In this document: positions 1 to 7,175 of the stretch, piece by piece
Position numbering within the stretch: the first letter of the stretch is position 1
Layout: the number at the start of each line of letters is the position of its first letter
Assembly (NCBI GenBank): GCA_027065635.1
Contig: JAMONQ010000059.1
Coordinates: 1-14,073, forward strand
Direction: 5' to 3'
Length of the DNA stretch: 14,073 nucleotides
Source: Campylobacterales bacterium
Lineage (GTDB): Bacteria; Campylobacterota; Campylobacteria; Campylobacterales; Hydrogenimonadaceae
Translations under genes and position numbers: made by a program
The notes under the pieces: generated by a model
Told to the model about the DNA's origin: nothing
What the model saw: only the letters and a program-made list of their open reading frames with translations
The model's database searches: none

Positions 1-227
1 CCACCTGTTCGTTCGAACCTGAGGAGAATGAAGCGGTCGTTGATAAAGCGATCGCAAAGAATCCCGATATACAGGTGGCTCCTATCGATCTGCCTTTAAA
101 AAATATTCGCAAAGGACTCACATCCTGGCGCAAAAAAAGATTTCACGGCTCAATCACCGATACTGTGCGAATTCTTCCTACAGATAGGATGGAGGGGTTC
201 TATCTTGCGAAACTCGTGCGTAAATAA
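1..227 (+). CDS. RsmB/NOP/Sun-family RNA m5C methyltransferase, C-terminal fragment
   Basis: The 3' end of a gene that begins left of the window; about 75 codons are read in the frame starting at base 3 and ending with TAA at 225-227. The fragment opens with TCSFEPEENE, the motif that holds the nucleophilic cysteine of SAM-dependent RNA cytosine-5 methyltransferases, and it closes with RMEGFYLAKLVRK, the usual ending of the Rossmann domain in this family. Members methylate a cytosine in rRNA (RsmB, RsmF) or tRNA in the cytoplasm. The target base cannot be told from this fragment, so no gene symbol is given. No clear hairpin terminator follows the stop. The next gene is on the same strand 109 bases on. 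Confidence 0.85.
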   Translation, partial: TCSFEPEENEAVVDKAIAKNPDIQVAPIDLPLKNIRKGLTSWRKKRFHGSITDTVRILPTDRMEGFYLAKLVRK

Positions 228-336
228 GTTACGTTAAGAAAAAAGAGCGTAAAATGGTGACGGCTGCATATACAGAGGTCCCATGGACATACCGTTACAC
301 TCGGGATCGATATCGGATACAGGTAAATAGAAAATT

Positions 337-1455
337 ATGATTTCGCTGAAACTTCTGTTTTTCTCTCTTTTTTTTCTTTTCTTCGGAGCTATCCACTATC
401 TCGCCCATAGAAGAATAGTCAAAAAGATGCATATATCGGCACCGTCGAAAAGAGTACTCGATATTTTCCTGATTCTGAACTTTTTAGGAAATATCGGATA
501 TGTCGGTGCAAGGTACGCCGTCGATATCCCCAAGCCTCTGTACGCACTCTTTTCGATCAGTATCGGGGTCGGCTTCATCATTCTCATATTCCTCGTATTT
601 TACGAACTGCTGCATCTTCTTCAGCGCCGGATTCCCTTTAGAGACGACAGACGCATACTCTTCAAAAGGGTAAGCGACGCGGCATTTCTGAGTGCCGCAG
701 CCGGTGTGACTGGCTTATGTATCTATGAAGGAAGCAAGCGGCCGGCGATCAGGAGAGTGGATATTCGACAAAACAGATTCGGTGGCGAAAGCTACAAGAT
801 TGTCCAGATCAGCGATATGCATATCGGCGGTCTCATAGAGAGAGACTTTGTAAAGGAGAGCGTAGCGCAAATCAACGCTCTAAAACCGGATCTCGTCGCA
901 ATAACAGGCGACTTGACCGATCTGCCAGTAAAAAAAATAGCCGACGCCATACAGGAACTTGCGAATATCGAGAGCAGGTTCGGTACATTCTACGTTCCCG
1001 GGAATCACGAATATTTCCACGGTATAGAAGAGACTCTCACTTTTATCGAAGATCTCGGTATAGAAGTGCTCGGCAACGAAGCCAGAAACATCGGTCCGTT
1101 CTGGGTTGCGGGAGTATACGATCTTTTCGGTTTCCGCTACAGGAAATTTTTTCCCGATATCGAAAAAGCGACCGCAAATATTCCGGATGGCGCTACTACG
1201 CTGCTGTTGGCGCATCAGCCCAGATTTGTAAAGCATCTGGAGCGATTCAAGCCGTCGTTGATGCTTTGCGGTCATACCCACGGAGGGCAGATCTGGCCGT
1301 TCGGCTATCTTGTGCGCCTACAGCAACCATATCTCAAGGGACTTTACAGGATGAGTGAAGAGAGCTATATATACGTCAATAGCGGCATAGGCTTCTGGGG
1401 ACCTCCGATGCGCCTCGGAACAAGTGCCGAAATCACGCTGATAGTGTGGAGCTGA
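337..1455 (+). CDS. Membrane-anchored metallophosphoesterase (YkuE/YaeI-like)
   Basis: A 372-residue calcineurin-like phosphoesterase with an N-terminal membrane module. Hydrophobic segments lie near residues 5-20, 40-60, 67-95 and 114-130. The catalytic domain follows from about 153 and carries all metal-binding motifs in order: SDMH (D160, H162), GDLTD (D192), PGNHE (N223, H224), AHQP (H293) and CGHTHGGQ (H313, H315). A dinuclear-metal phosphohydrolase is therefore expected to be active. The closest described relatives, E. coli YaeI and Bacillus YkuE, are phosphodiesterases linked to the membrane or cell wall; the true substrate is unknown. The ATG at 337 is preceded by only a weak AGG 13 bases upstream, so initiation may be poor or coupled to a 28-codon reading frame (254-340) that ends over this start codon. 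The domain is full-length and intact. Confidence 0.9.
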   Translation: MISLKLLFFSLFFLFFGAIHYLAHRRIVKKMHISAPSKRVLDIFLILNFLGNIGYVGARYAVDIPKPLYALFSISIGVGFIILIFLVFYELLHLLQRRIPFRDDRRILFKRVSDAAFLSAAAGVTGLCIYEGSKRPAIRRVDIRQNRFGGESYKIVQISDMHIGGLIERDFVKESVAQINALKPDLVAITGDLTDLPVKKIADAIQELANIESRFGTFYVPGNHEYFHGIEETLTFIEDLGIEVLGNEARNIGPFWVAGVYDLFGFRYRKFFPDIEKATANIPDGATTLLLAHQPRFVKHLERFKPSLMLCGHTHGGQIWPFGYLVRLQQPYLKGLYRMSEESYIYVNSGIGFWGPPMRLGTSAEITLIVWS

Positions 1456-1509
1456 AGTTCACTATTCCTTGAGAGAATCTGCCTTTTTATTAAGTAAATA
1501 TTATTTTGC

Positions 1510-1536
1510 TAAACATATGTTTCTCTATGACGATTA
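1510..1536 (+). promoter_or_regulatory. Candidate sigma-28 (FliA) promoter for the chemoreceptor gene
   Basis: TAAA at 1510-1513, then exactly 15 bases, then GACGATTA at 1529-1536. The flagellar sigma-28 consensus is TAAA-N15-GCCGATAA, so the -35 core and the spacing are perfect and the -10 matches at 6 of 8 positions. It lies 34 bases before the start codon of a methyl-accepting chemotaxis gene, the class of gene that sigma-28 usually serves. The predicted transcript would begin near 1543 and carry a leader of roughly 28 bases with AAGG at 1559-1562 as ribosome-binding site. A sigma-70-like TATAGA at 1543-1548 overlaps and is a weaker alternative. No start-site data are available. Confidence 0.5.
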
Positions 1537-1570
1537 GTTCAGTATAGAAAATCACTCAAGGTAATACCAT

Positions 1571-2707
1571 ATGACGAGATCACTCTTCTTCCGCATGAGA
1601 GCGGTACACTGGATAGGAATCGTTCTGCTTATAGTAAACGCCATCTTCTTTACGGACAACCCAATAGGATCGGCGATACAGTTTCTGATCGCACTTGTCA
1701 TTCTGGTACATGACATAGACGAAAAGATCAACGGTGTCGATATAGCAAAAAAGACGATCGGTTATCTCAAGGATATGAAACTCTCAGAACCTTTGAGTAT
1801 CGATGCAAGATTCAGCAAAGAGTATGAAGAGCTTGTAGAGGCAGTGAACTCATTCAGAAGCAAGATTCTCTCCGTAATCGATATCAACGACCTCATCGAG
1901 GAGGCTGACCGTATCACCGGGAAGATAGACAACTACTCGCAATCGATAGAGAGGCTGATGCAAGAGACGGACAGACTCTCTGAAAATATCGTCGACTCTC
2001 TTGCAGTGGCCGAAGAGGAGAGTGAAAAGAATATCGCCTACTCCGAAAAGCTGCAAGAGGAGATTGTCGTCTCGAACGAGATGATCAAAGTGGCCCAGAA
2101 CGATATATCGATACTTAACGGCGACATAAATACCCAGTTCGAAAAGAATATCGATGTAAGTTCACAGCTCCACAGCCTGAGTGAAACGACAGCTCAGATA
2201 AAAGATGTCCTTGGAATCATCTCCGACATAGCCGATCAGACAAATCTACTCGCACTCAACGCCGCAATCGAGGCGGCCCGGGCCGGTGAACACGGAAGAG
2301 GATTCGCGGTAGTTGCAGACGAGGTCAGGAACCTTGCCGAAAAGACCCAAAAGAGCCTTGGAGAGATCAATATCACGATCAACACCATCGTCCAATCCGT
2401 AGAAGATGTCAGCGCACGGGTGAAAGAGAATGCCGAGTCGATGCAGAAGCTGGTCGAGATCAGCGAAGACTCGTTCGAAAAGATGAGCGGCGCGAACGAA
2501 AAGATAGAGAAGATCAACAAACTCAGCAAAGAGGATACCCAAAACTCCAGAATCATCGACGAAGAGGTGGCAAAAGCGAAGCAGCTGGTCGAGAGTCTGA
2601 CGGCAAAACTGAATGAAGATACAAAAGCTATCTACGAAAATCACAGACTCGTAGAGAGTCTCGTAGGAAAGATCCACAATCTGAAGCAGCATCTATCGAC
2701 ACTCTGA
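1571..2707 (+). CDS. Methyl-accepting chemotaxis protein with minimal periplasmic loop
   Basis: A 378-residue chemoreceptor. Two hydrophobic segments near residues 11-27 and 33-47 form a hairpin with only about five residues (around DNPIG, 29-33) between them, so there is no periplasmic ligand-binding domain. A short HAMP-like linker follows (about 48-100), then long coiled coil. The conserved cytoplasmic hairpin tip spans about 219-262 (DIADQTNLLALNAAIEAARAGEHGRGFAVVADEVRNLAE), which binds CheA and CheW. The protein must sense something within the membrane, in the cytoplasm, or through partners, for example redox state or energy status. Start ATG with AAGG 9 bases upstream; a sigma-28-type promoter lies 34 bases before it. 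It converges with the cytochrome c gene at the end of the minus-strand operon, with 24 bases between the stops and no clear hairpin terminator. Confidence 0.92.
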   Translation: MTRSLFFRMRAVHWIGIVLLIVNAIFFTDNPIGSAIQFLIALVILVHDIDEKINGVDIAKKTIGYLKDMKLSEPLSIDARFSKEYEELVEAVNSFRSKILSVIDINDLIEEADRITGKIDNYSQSIERLMQETDRLSENIVDSLAVAEEESEKNIAYSEKLQEEIVVSNEMIKVAQNDISILNGDINTQFEKNIDVSSQLHSLSETTAQIKDVLGIISDIADQTNLLALNAAIEAARAGEHGRGFAVVADEVRNLAEKTQKSLGEINITINTIVQSVEDVSARVKENAESMQKLVEISEDSFEKMSGANEKIEKINKLSKEDTQNSRIIDEEVAKAKQLVESLTAKLNEDTKAIYENHRLVESLVGKIHNLKQHLSTL

Positions 2708-2731
2708 TAAAATTTCGCCCTCCATTAATCT

Positions 2732-3097
2732 CTACATATCGGAGCCGAGGATCTCCTCCGGAACCTCCATGCTCTCTTTCGTCTCCTCCGGTATGAAGGC
2801 GAGAAAAGCGGAGAGAGCCTCTATTTCCTTCTCGCTCAAAGCCCTGGCATACGGTATCATCATCTCTTTTCTGCTTCCCTTCGCCTTGCCCGACTTAAAA
2901 TCGTGCAGACGTCTTGCAAGATACTCTATCGGCTTTCTTGCAAGCTTCGGATAACCGTTTATACCTTCACCCAAACTACCGTGACACCCGTAACAGCCGT
3001 GCTCGATATAGAGTCTTTCGCCATCGCTTTTCAAAGAGGCGTCGGCACATACCAGTAAAAGCGGAAAGAAAAACAGAGACACGATACTACTTTTCAC
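2732..3097 (-). CDS. Small periplasmic mono-haem cytochrome c (class I)
   Basis: A 121-residue protein with a signal peptide (hydrophobic about 4-17, likely cleaved after ADA at 18-20) and one haem-binding motif CYGCH at residues 35-39. M79 or M80 is the likely distal haem ligand. After processing it is about 100 residues, the size of a soluble class I cytochrome of the c553/c5 type. Start is GTG at 3097, chosen because GAGG lies 6 bases upstream inside the 3' end of batD; the two genes overlap by 11 bases and so are translationally coupled. As the last gene of the operon, it is a plausible periplasmic electron partner of the upstream molybdoenzyme (inference). The acidic C-terminal tail (from about 104) is not needed for haem binding and may guide docking. 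Confidence 0.88.
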   Translation of the reverse strand: MKSSIVSLFFFPLLLVCADASLKSDGERLYIEHGCYGCHGSLGEGINGYPKLARKPIEYLARRLHDFKSGKAKGSRKEMMIPYARALSEKEIEALSAFLAFIPEETKESMEVPEEILGSDM

Positions 3098-4244
3098 GAA
3101 GCACCTCTTTTTTAATCTCTTTCAGATCGATATCTCCTCCGCCATAGAGCGCATATTCGAGCTTCTCGATCCACGGTTCGAACTTCCTTGAATCCTTCAG
3201 AACAAGAAGCTTCAGAAGAGACTTCGCATCTTTACTCGCTTCTACCGCCTCTATCCAGTCGTCTCTGCTCTCTTTTTCTGCGAGACGACCCTTTTTCAAC
3301 TTTACGGCGACAAGTGCGCTGATCCAGCCCGCTGCAAACACAAGAAGGTATACAAGAAGACTCTTTAAAGCCTCCAGAGGCGACTTTAGAGGCGCAGGTG
3401 AACTCTCGCCGTCAATCAAAGATGCTCTATCTACCGGTACCACTTCTATCCTCACCGCCGGCTCGTCGATAATATAGATCTTTCTCTTTAGAGTATCGAA
3501 AGCTCTCAGACGGATAGCCGGCAACCGATACCCTTTTTCAGATACGAGTGCATACCTAAAAAGAGCCTTCGTGACGATTCCTCTTTTTGTATATTTCAAC
3601 TCTATCTTCGGTTTGTCGGCAAAAATCTTCACTCCGTCGATTTTCGGCATCCACTCTCTGTCAACGATATCGGGAGCATATCCAGTCCCGTTTATCTCTA
3701 TATCGATATAAAGAGGCTCGAAAGAGTCCACTCTCGTTTTTTCCATATGCCGTTTAAGCTTGAAATTGCCGACTATATCAGTATCGACAGGGAGATTTTT
3801 CACCTCTACCCTCTTTGAGGGGATCTCTTCATGGATATCTTCCGTCTCCACCGCTTTGACGTTGTAGCGGCCGCCGGTAAAGGCGGTAGTGAGCAGTTCA
3901 TCATTTCCGCGACGCACCAGTAGGTCGAAATCGATCGTAAGATCACCGCTCTTTAGCGGAAAGAGCAGATAGATATATCGCTCTTTACGGGCATGATACC
4001 CCTCATCTACCTGCTTGTCCAGTCTACGGACGAAAAAAGATCCGCTATTTTTGATGGAGAAATCAAAAAACATTACCTTCGAAGAGTCGGTCTGGTTTAT
4101 ATCGAAGGTGACAACGAACGGCTCTTTCAGATATAGTGAACGTTTTGAAATGTCGAGGCTGTAGCGGTAGTCCAGCGCCGACAAAGGAGCGGCAAGCAAA
4201 AGCATATGCAAAATGAGCAAAATCTTACCAGGGCCTGCGTTCAT
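3087..4244 (-). CDS. batD: BatD-family membrane protein
   Basis: A 385-residue exported protein (387 if the ATG six bases earlier, at 4250, is used). I prefer the second ATG because AAAGG lies 8 bases before it but only 2 bases before the first. A signal peptide occupies about residues 5-23, ending near LSALDY. A large beta-rich periplasmic region follows; its opening (LKEPFVVTFDI) resembles the repeated Ig-like segments of BatD proteins. One membrane segment at about 296-315 (LLVYLLVFAAGWISALVAV) is followed by a charged cytoplasmic tail of about 70 residues. It overlaps the VWA-TPR gene by 20 bases and the cytochrome gene by 11. Bat proteins were named for aerotolerance in Bacteroides; their biochemical role is still unclear, probably scaffold or chaperone work in the periplasm. 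Identity rests on architecture and position more than on sharp motifs. Confidence 0.8.
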   Translation of the reverse strand: MNAGPGKILLILHMLLLAAPLSALDYRYSLDISKRSLYLKEPFVVTFDINQTDSSKVMFFDFSIKNSGSFFVRRLDKQVDEGYHARKERYIYLLFPLKSGDLTIDFDLLVRRGNDELLTTAFTGGRYNVKAVETEDIHEEIPSKRVEVKNLPVDTDIVGNFKLKRHMEKTRVDSFEPLYIDIEINGTGYAPDIVDREWMPKIDGVKIFADKPKIELKYTKRGIVTKALFRYALVSEKGYRLPAIRLRAFDTLKRKIYIIDEPAVRIEVVPVDRASLIDGESSPAPLKSPLEALKSLLVYLLVFAAGWISALVAVKLKKGRLAEKESRDDWIEAVEASKDAKSLLKLLVLKDSRKFEPWIEKLEYALYGGGDIDLKEIKKEVLREK

Positions 4245-5820
4245 TGACATATCCTTTGTTTATGAGTTCATAGGCTTTCGATCCGATCGGATGTCTCAAT
4301 ATACCCTGCGTGGCGGATACCGATCTGTTTTCCGGACTCTTCCTGGCACTCTTTCCGCCTCCTCCTGTAGCACCTGAGCCCTTTGACTCTCTCTTTTTTC
4401 CGCTATCGTCTCTTTTTGTACCGGATGAGACTCGGGACGATTTTGGACTCATCTTTGCCGAACGGCTCTCAAGCCTCTTTTTCCGATCTTTCAAAAACAA
4501 AGTCGCAGCCAGATTTTCGAGTGTATCGGCATCCGGTTTGAGCTGCAGGGATTTGATATAGAGTTTTTGGGCCCTCTTGTATCGATCGATCTTTACGGCA
4601 CAGTTACCCAGATCATAATAGATAGCAGCTTTTACGGCCGGATCTTCACTCCTTATAGACGAGAGTATCCGGGCCGACTCTTTATATGCACCGACCTTGT
4701 AAAGTGCCGAAGCCTCCGCGAAAGAGCGCTGCAGTGAAGGCTCCTTTACAGCTTTGAAAGTCGCCAAGGAGCGGTTGAAATCTCCATTATGGTAGAGATC
4801 GTATCCTTTTTGAAGCTTCAAAAGCTCCAACACTCCCGCATCCGTCGGCATAGCACCGACAGCTATAACCAGAAGCGGTACCACACCCCTTTTAAACGGA
4901 ATCTCCACGACAGACAGAAGATACAAAACGAATGCGGCAAGAAGAGGAATCCAAAAGAGCTCTTCAGTCTCGACTCTGACAGCCCGGCTCGAGAGGATCT
5001 CATCATCGCTCAAGGCCTGAAGCAGCGATTCTGCCGCATCCTCGGCCGAATCACTGTCTATGAAAAGACCGCCGGTCGATTCGGCAAGTTGTGCAAGAGA
5101 CGGATTTTGCATGGAGATGACCAGCCTGCCCTCTTCATCACGGATAAAGCCTCCCCCTTTTTTGGGTATTGAAGCGCCGCTTTCGGTGGCTGCCGCCACA
5201 CCGTAGATAGTGATCTTTTTCTCCCTGCACAGACGGATCGCATCAGAAAGGTCGTGTTCGTCACCCCCGTCACTGAATATAACAAGCCTTTTACGCTCTT
5301 GCGGCAGATCTGCTACACTCTCGACAAGTGCGCCGATATCGGTACCGCGGGTGATGATGAAGTCCGGATTGATCGATAGAAGTGCCGTCTCGACGAGTCG
5401 ATGATCCATAGTGGCCGGAGAGAGTATGAGAGTGTTTGTCGTAAAACCGAATAACCCGTATGGATGAACGCTATCTTTTTGCAGAAGAGTTCTGATCACC
5501 TCTTCGGAGTAGGCGAGTCTCGACGGTTTTCTATCTGTCGCCCGCATGGATGCTGACAGATCGAGTGCGAGATATACCGGCTCCGCACTGATCGTCTCTG
5601 TTTCCGAAACACTCTGCAATACGGGTCTTGCAAGAGCGACCACCATCAGAATCAGTGCACCGGTTTGTAACGACCTGACAAATCTTCCGCCCGATGATGA
5701 AGCGATTACGATACTTGGGTGAAGCGGCGATGCGCTCTCCTTTTCTCTGCGCAAGAGAAGAAACAGAAGCGAAACAGGCACAACGAGCCAGAATGCCCAC
5801 GGATTCATAAAGCTCACCAT
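4225..5820 (-). CDS. batB: BatB-BatC fusion: VWA domain plus TPR repeats
   Basis: A 531-residue protein joining what are two genes in some genomes. Membrane segments at about 9-23 and 53-66 precede a periplasmic von Willebrand A domain (about 80-265) with a complete MIDAS metal site: D87-x-S89-x-S91, T160 and D184. A third membrane segment lies at about 289-307. Residues 310-328 (KRG, hydrophobic stretch, small residues) look like a former signal peptide of BatC now serving as a fourth segment. TPR repeats occupy about 334-445, then a basic Ser/Gly/Lys-rich linker of about 60 residues and a short conserved-looking tail. VWA and TPR domains bind protein partners, so a scaffold for BatA, BatD or a client enzyme is likely. 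ATG start overlaps the batA stop by 7 bases (ATGGTGA), with GGAGG just upstream. Fusions of this kind are known in Proteobacteria. Confidence 0.88.
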   Translation of the reverse strand: MVSFMNPWAFWLVVPVSLLFLLLRREKESASPLHPSIVIASSSGGRFVRSLQTGALILMVVALARPVLQSVSETETISAEPVYLALDLSASMRATDRKPSRLAYSEEVIRTLLQKDSVHPYGLFGFTTNTLILSPATMDHRLVETALLSINPDFIITRGTDIGALVESVADLPQERKRLVIFSDGGDEHDLSDAIRLCREKKITIYGVAAATESGASIPKKGGGFIRDEEGRLVISMQNPSLAQLAESTGGLFIDSDSAEDAAESLLQALSDDEILSSRAVRVETEELFWIPLLAAFVLYLLSVVEIPFKRGVVPLLVIAVGAMPTDAGVLELLKLQKGYDLYHNGDFNRSLATFKAVKEPSLQRSFAEASALYKVGAYKESARILSSIRSEDPAVKAAIYYDLGNCAVKIDRYKRAQKLYIKSLQLKPDADTLENLAATLFLKDRKKRLESRSAKMSPKSSRVSSGTKRDDSGKKRESKGSGATGGGGKSARKSPENRSVSATQGILRHPIGSKAYELINKGYVNERRPW

Positions 5821-6731
5821 CTGCCTCCGGCAAACAAAGCTCCGCGTGCCATCCTGACAAACAGCAGCAAAAGTGCAATCGCCACCAAAAAAAGATAAAG
5901 AGGCTTTCTGTTTACCCTATCTTCCGAAGGAAGCGGGCTCGGCTCGAGGGAGTCGATTCGCTCATAAACAGCCTCGAGCTCTTTTGCGTTTGTAGCGCCA
6001 AACATCTCTCCGCCGGTCTCCCTTGCTACTCTTTTCAGCAAGGATGAGTCGTAGTTTCCAGGTTTGCCTATCCCTATAGCGTAAATCTTTACCCTCTTCA
6101 TTCTGGCCTCTTCCACTGCCGATGCCAATGAAACAGAACCGGAGTTGTGGCGCCCGTCAGTAAGCAGTACTATCACCTTTTTATCGGCGTGAACAAAACC
6201 GAGAGAGCGAAGCGCCTGTGATATCCCCTCTCCTATCGCCGTATTTTGACCGGCGATTGAGACATCTACCATCTCGAGAATCTGCTTCAGAGCCTTTATA
6301 TCGTAAGTGACCGGCGAAGCGGTAAATGCGAAAGTACCGAAAATCACCAGACCGATGTTGTCGTCGAAACGCTTTTGTATGAAATCTGCTACGATAGATT
6401 TGACTACATCAAATTTCCTCTTTTGCGGCATCTGCGTATCAAAACCCGATTCGGCCATGGAGCCGCTGGCATCGAGCACAAGCACAAGATCGCGGCCGCT
6501 TCGCTCATGTGCGAGACGCCGTTCATAAAGATATGGGGCCGCAAGAGCCGTTACCAAAAGGGTGAATATCAGTAGATCGAGTAAAAGAGTACGATCTTTT
6601 AAAGTGGAGGATCTTTCGATACGATCGATTGCGGGAAAATAGAAACCGAGCCCTGCCCGCCTGCATAGCCACAGGCAAGGAAGCAGTACAAAAAGAAGGA
6701 AAAAAAGCGGATATTCGAATGAAAACGCTAT
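5814..6731 (-). CDS. batA: BatA-like VWA protein, apparently initiated at ATA
   Basis: 305 residues if read from ATA at 6731. The open frame begins after TAA at 6737-6735 and has no ATG, GTG or TTG until TTG at 6557, a start which would give only 247 residues and remove a typical BatA N-terminus. The 58 extra codons read FEYPLFFLLFVLLP then FPAIDRI and a second hydrophobic stretch ending ALAAPYLYE, just as in the family. The MIDAS site is complete in this numbering: D87-x-S89-x-S91, T164 and D192 (TDGRHNSG). A C-terminal membrane segment lies at about 287-298. GGAG stands 8 bases before ATA, and ATA overlaps the TAG stop of the previous gene (ATAG). The protein is anchored with its VWA domain in the periplasm, likely binding its Bat partners. 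The family call is firm; the start codon is the uncertain part. Confidence 0.82.
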   Translation of the reverse strand: MAFSFEYPLFFLLFVLLPCLWLCRRAGLGFYFPAIDRIERSSTLKDRTLLLDLLIFTLLVTALAAPYLYERRLAHERSGRDLVLVLDASGSMAESGFDTQMPQKRKFDVVKSIVADFIQKRFDDNIGLVIFGTFAFTASPVTYDIKALKQILEMVDVSIAGQNTAIGEGISQALRSLGFVHADKKVIVLLTDGRHNSGSVSLASAVEEARMKRVKIYAIGIGKPGNYDSSLLKRVARETGGEMFGATNAKELEAVYERIDSLEPSPLPSEDRVNRKPLYLFLVAIALLLLFVRMARGALFAGGRW

Positions 6732-7174
6732 ACTTTACTCTCCGGGAAATAGGTTTCGAGTACCTGATCGAAATATCTCTTTACACGCTCGGCTTTCTCT
6801 ATCTTGTCCATAAATATCGGAGCGCTTGACGGATAGGCTTCCATCATCTCACGATAGGGCTCTATCTTTGCATCGATCAAGGAGGCGAAGGCTCCCAGAA
6901 GCTTTTGCATCGTCTCCCTGTCGTGGACCGAGCGCATGAGCATCTTGAACATTCTCGCTCTCGCATCCATGGCGATAGACGCATCTATCGCATCTCCCAC
7001 CATTTTGAGATCCCATCTGCTTATGTATACTCCGCTCTTGCTCGGCGGCATCATCTCGGAGTTTATCGCCTCGACATAGTCAGGATAGTCGAAACCGTCC
7101 TCCTCCATTTCACACTCGCTGGTGACGCATCGATCCTGGATAAAATTTTCAAACTCTTTTCTCAAATCCTCCAT
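6728..7174 (-). CDS. Hypothetical helical cytoplasmic protein between AroE-like and BatA genes
   Basis: 148 residues; I do not recognise the family. ATG at 7174 is chosen over an in-frame TTG at 7192 because GGAG stands 6 bases before it and it begins one base after the upstream stop. No signal peptide and no membrane segment are visible, so it should be cytoplasmic. The sequence looks almost wholly helical, acidic and rich in Met (for example the MFKMLMRS stretch), with two cysteines near the N-terminus (C16 and C21 in RCVTSEC). Bat operons often carry a protein of about 150 residues (DUF4381) before BatA, but that family has a membrane segment, which this lacks. Position between cytoplasmic maturation-type genes and batA suggests an accessory or adaptor role (inference). 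Its TAG stop overlaps the ATA start of batA. Confidence 0.75.
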   Translation of the reverse strand: MEDLRKEFENFIQDRCVTSECEMEEDGFDYPDYVEAINSEMMPPSKSGVYISRWDLKMVGDAIDASIAMDARARMFKMLMRSVHDRETMQKLLGAFASLIDAKIEPYREMMEAYPSSAPIFMDKIEKAERVKRYFDQVLETYFPESKV

Positions 7175-7175
7175 A

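Noticed and set aside
228..336. Promoter TTACGT-N15-TAAAAT before the phosphoesterase gene
   Set aside because: The -35 match is poor and the spacing short; AT-rich sequence gives such boxes by chance.
1459..1490. Possible terminator after the phosphoesterase gene
   Set aside because: Only a 4-5 bp stem (ATTC/GAAT) can be drawn before the short T run; too weak to call.
2708..2770. Bidirectional terminator between the chemoreceptor and cytochrome genes
   Set aside because: The only stem seen (CGGAG/CTCCG) is 5 bp and lies inside the cytochrome coding end, with no T run following it.
5814..6557. BatA as a 247-residue protein from TTG 6557
   Set aside because: No ribosome-binding site stands before this TTG, and the excluded upstream codons encode the expected BatA N-terminal membrane region in frame.
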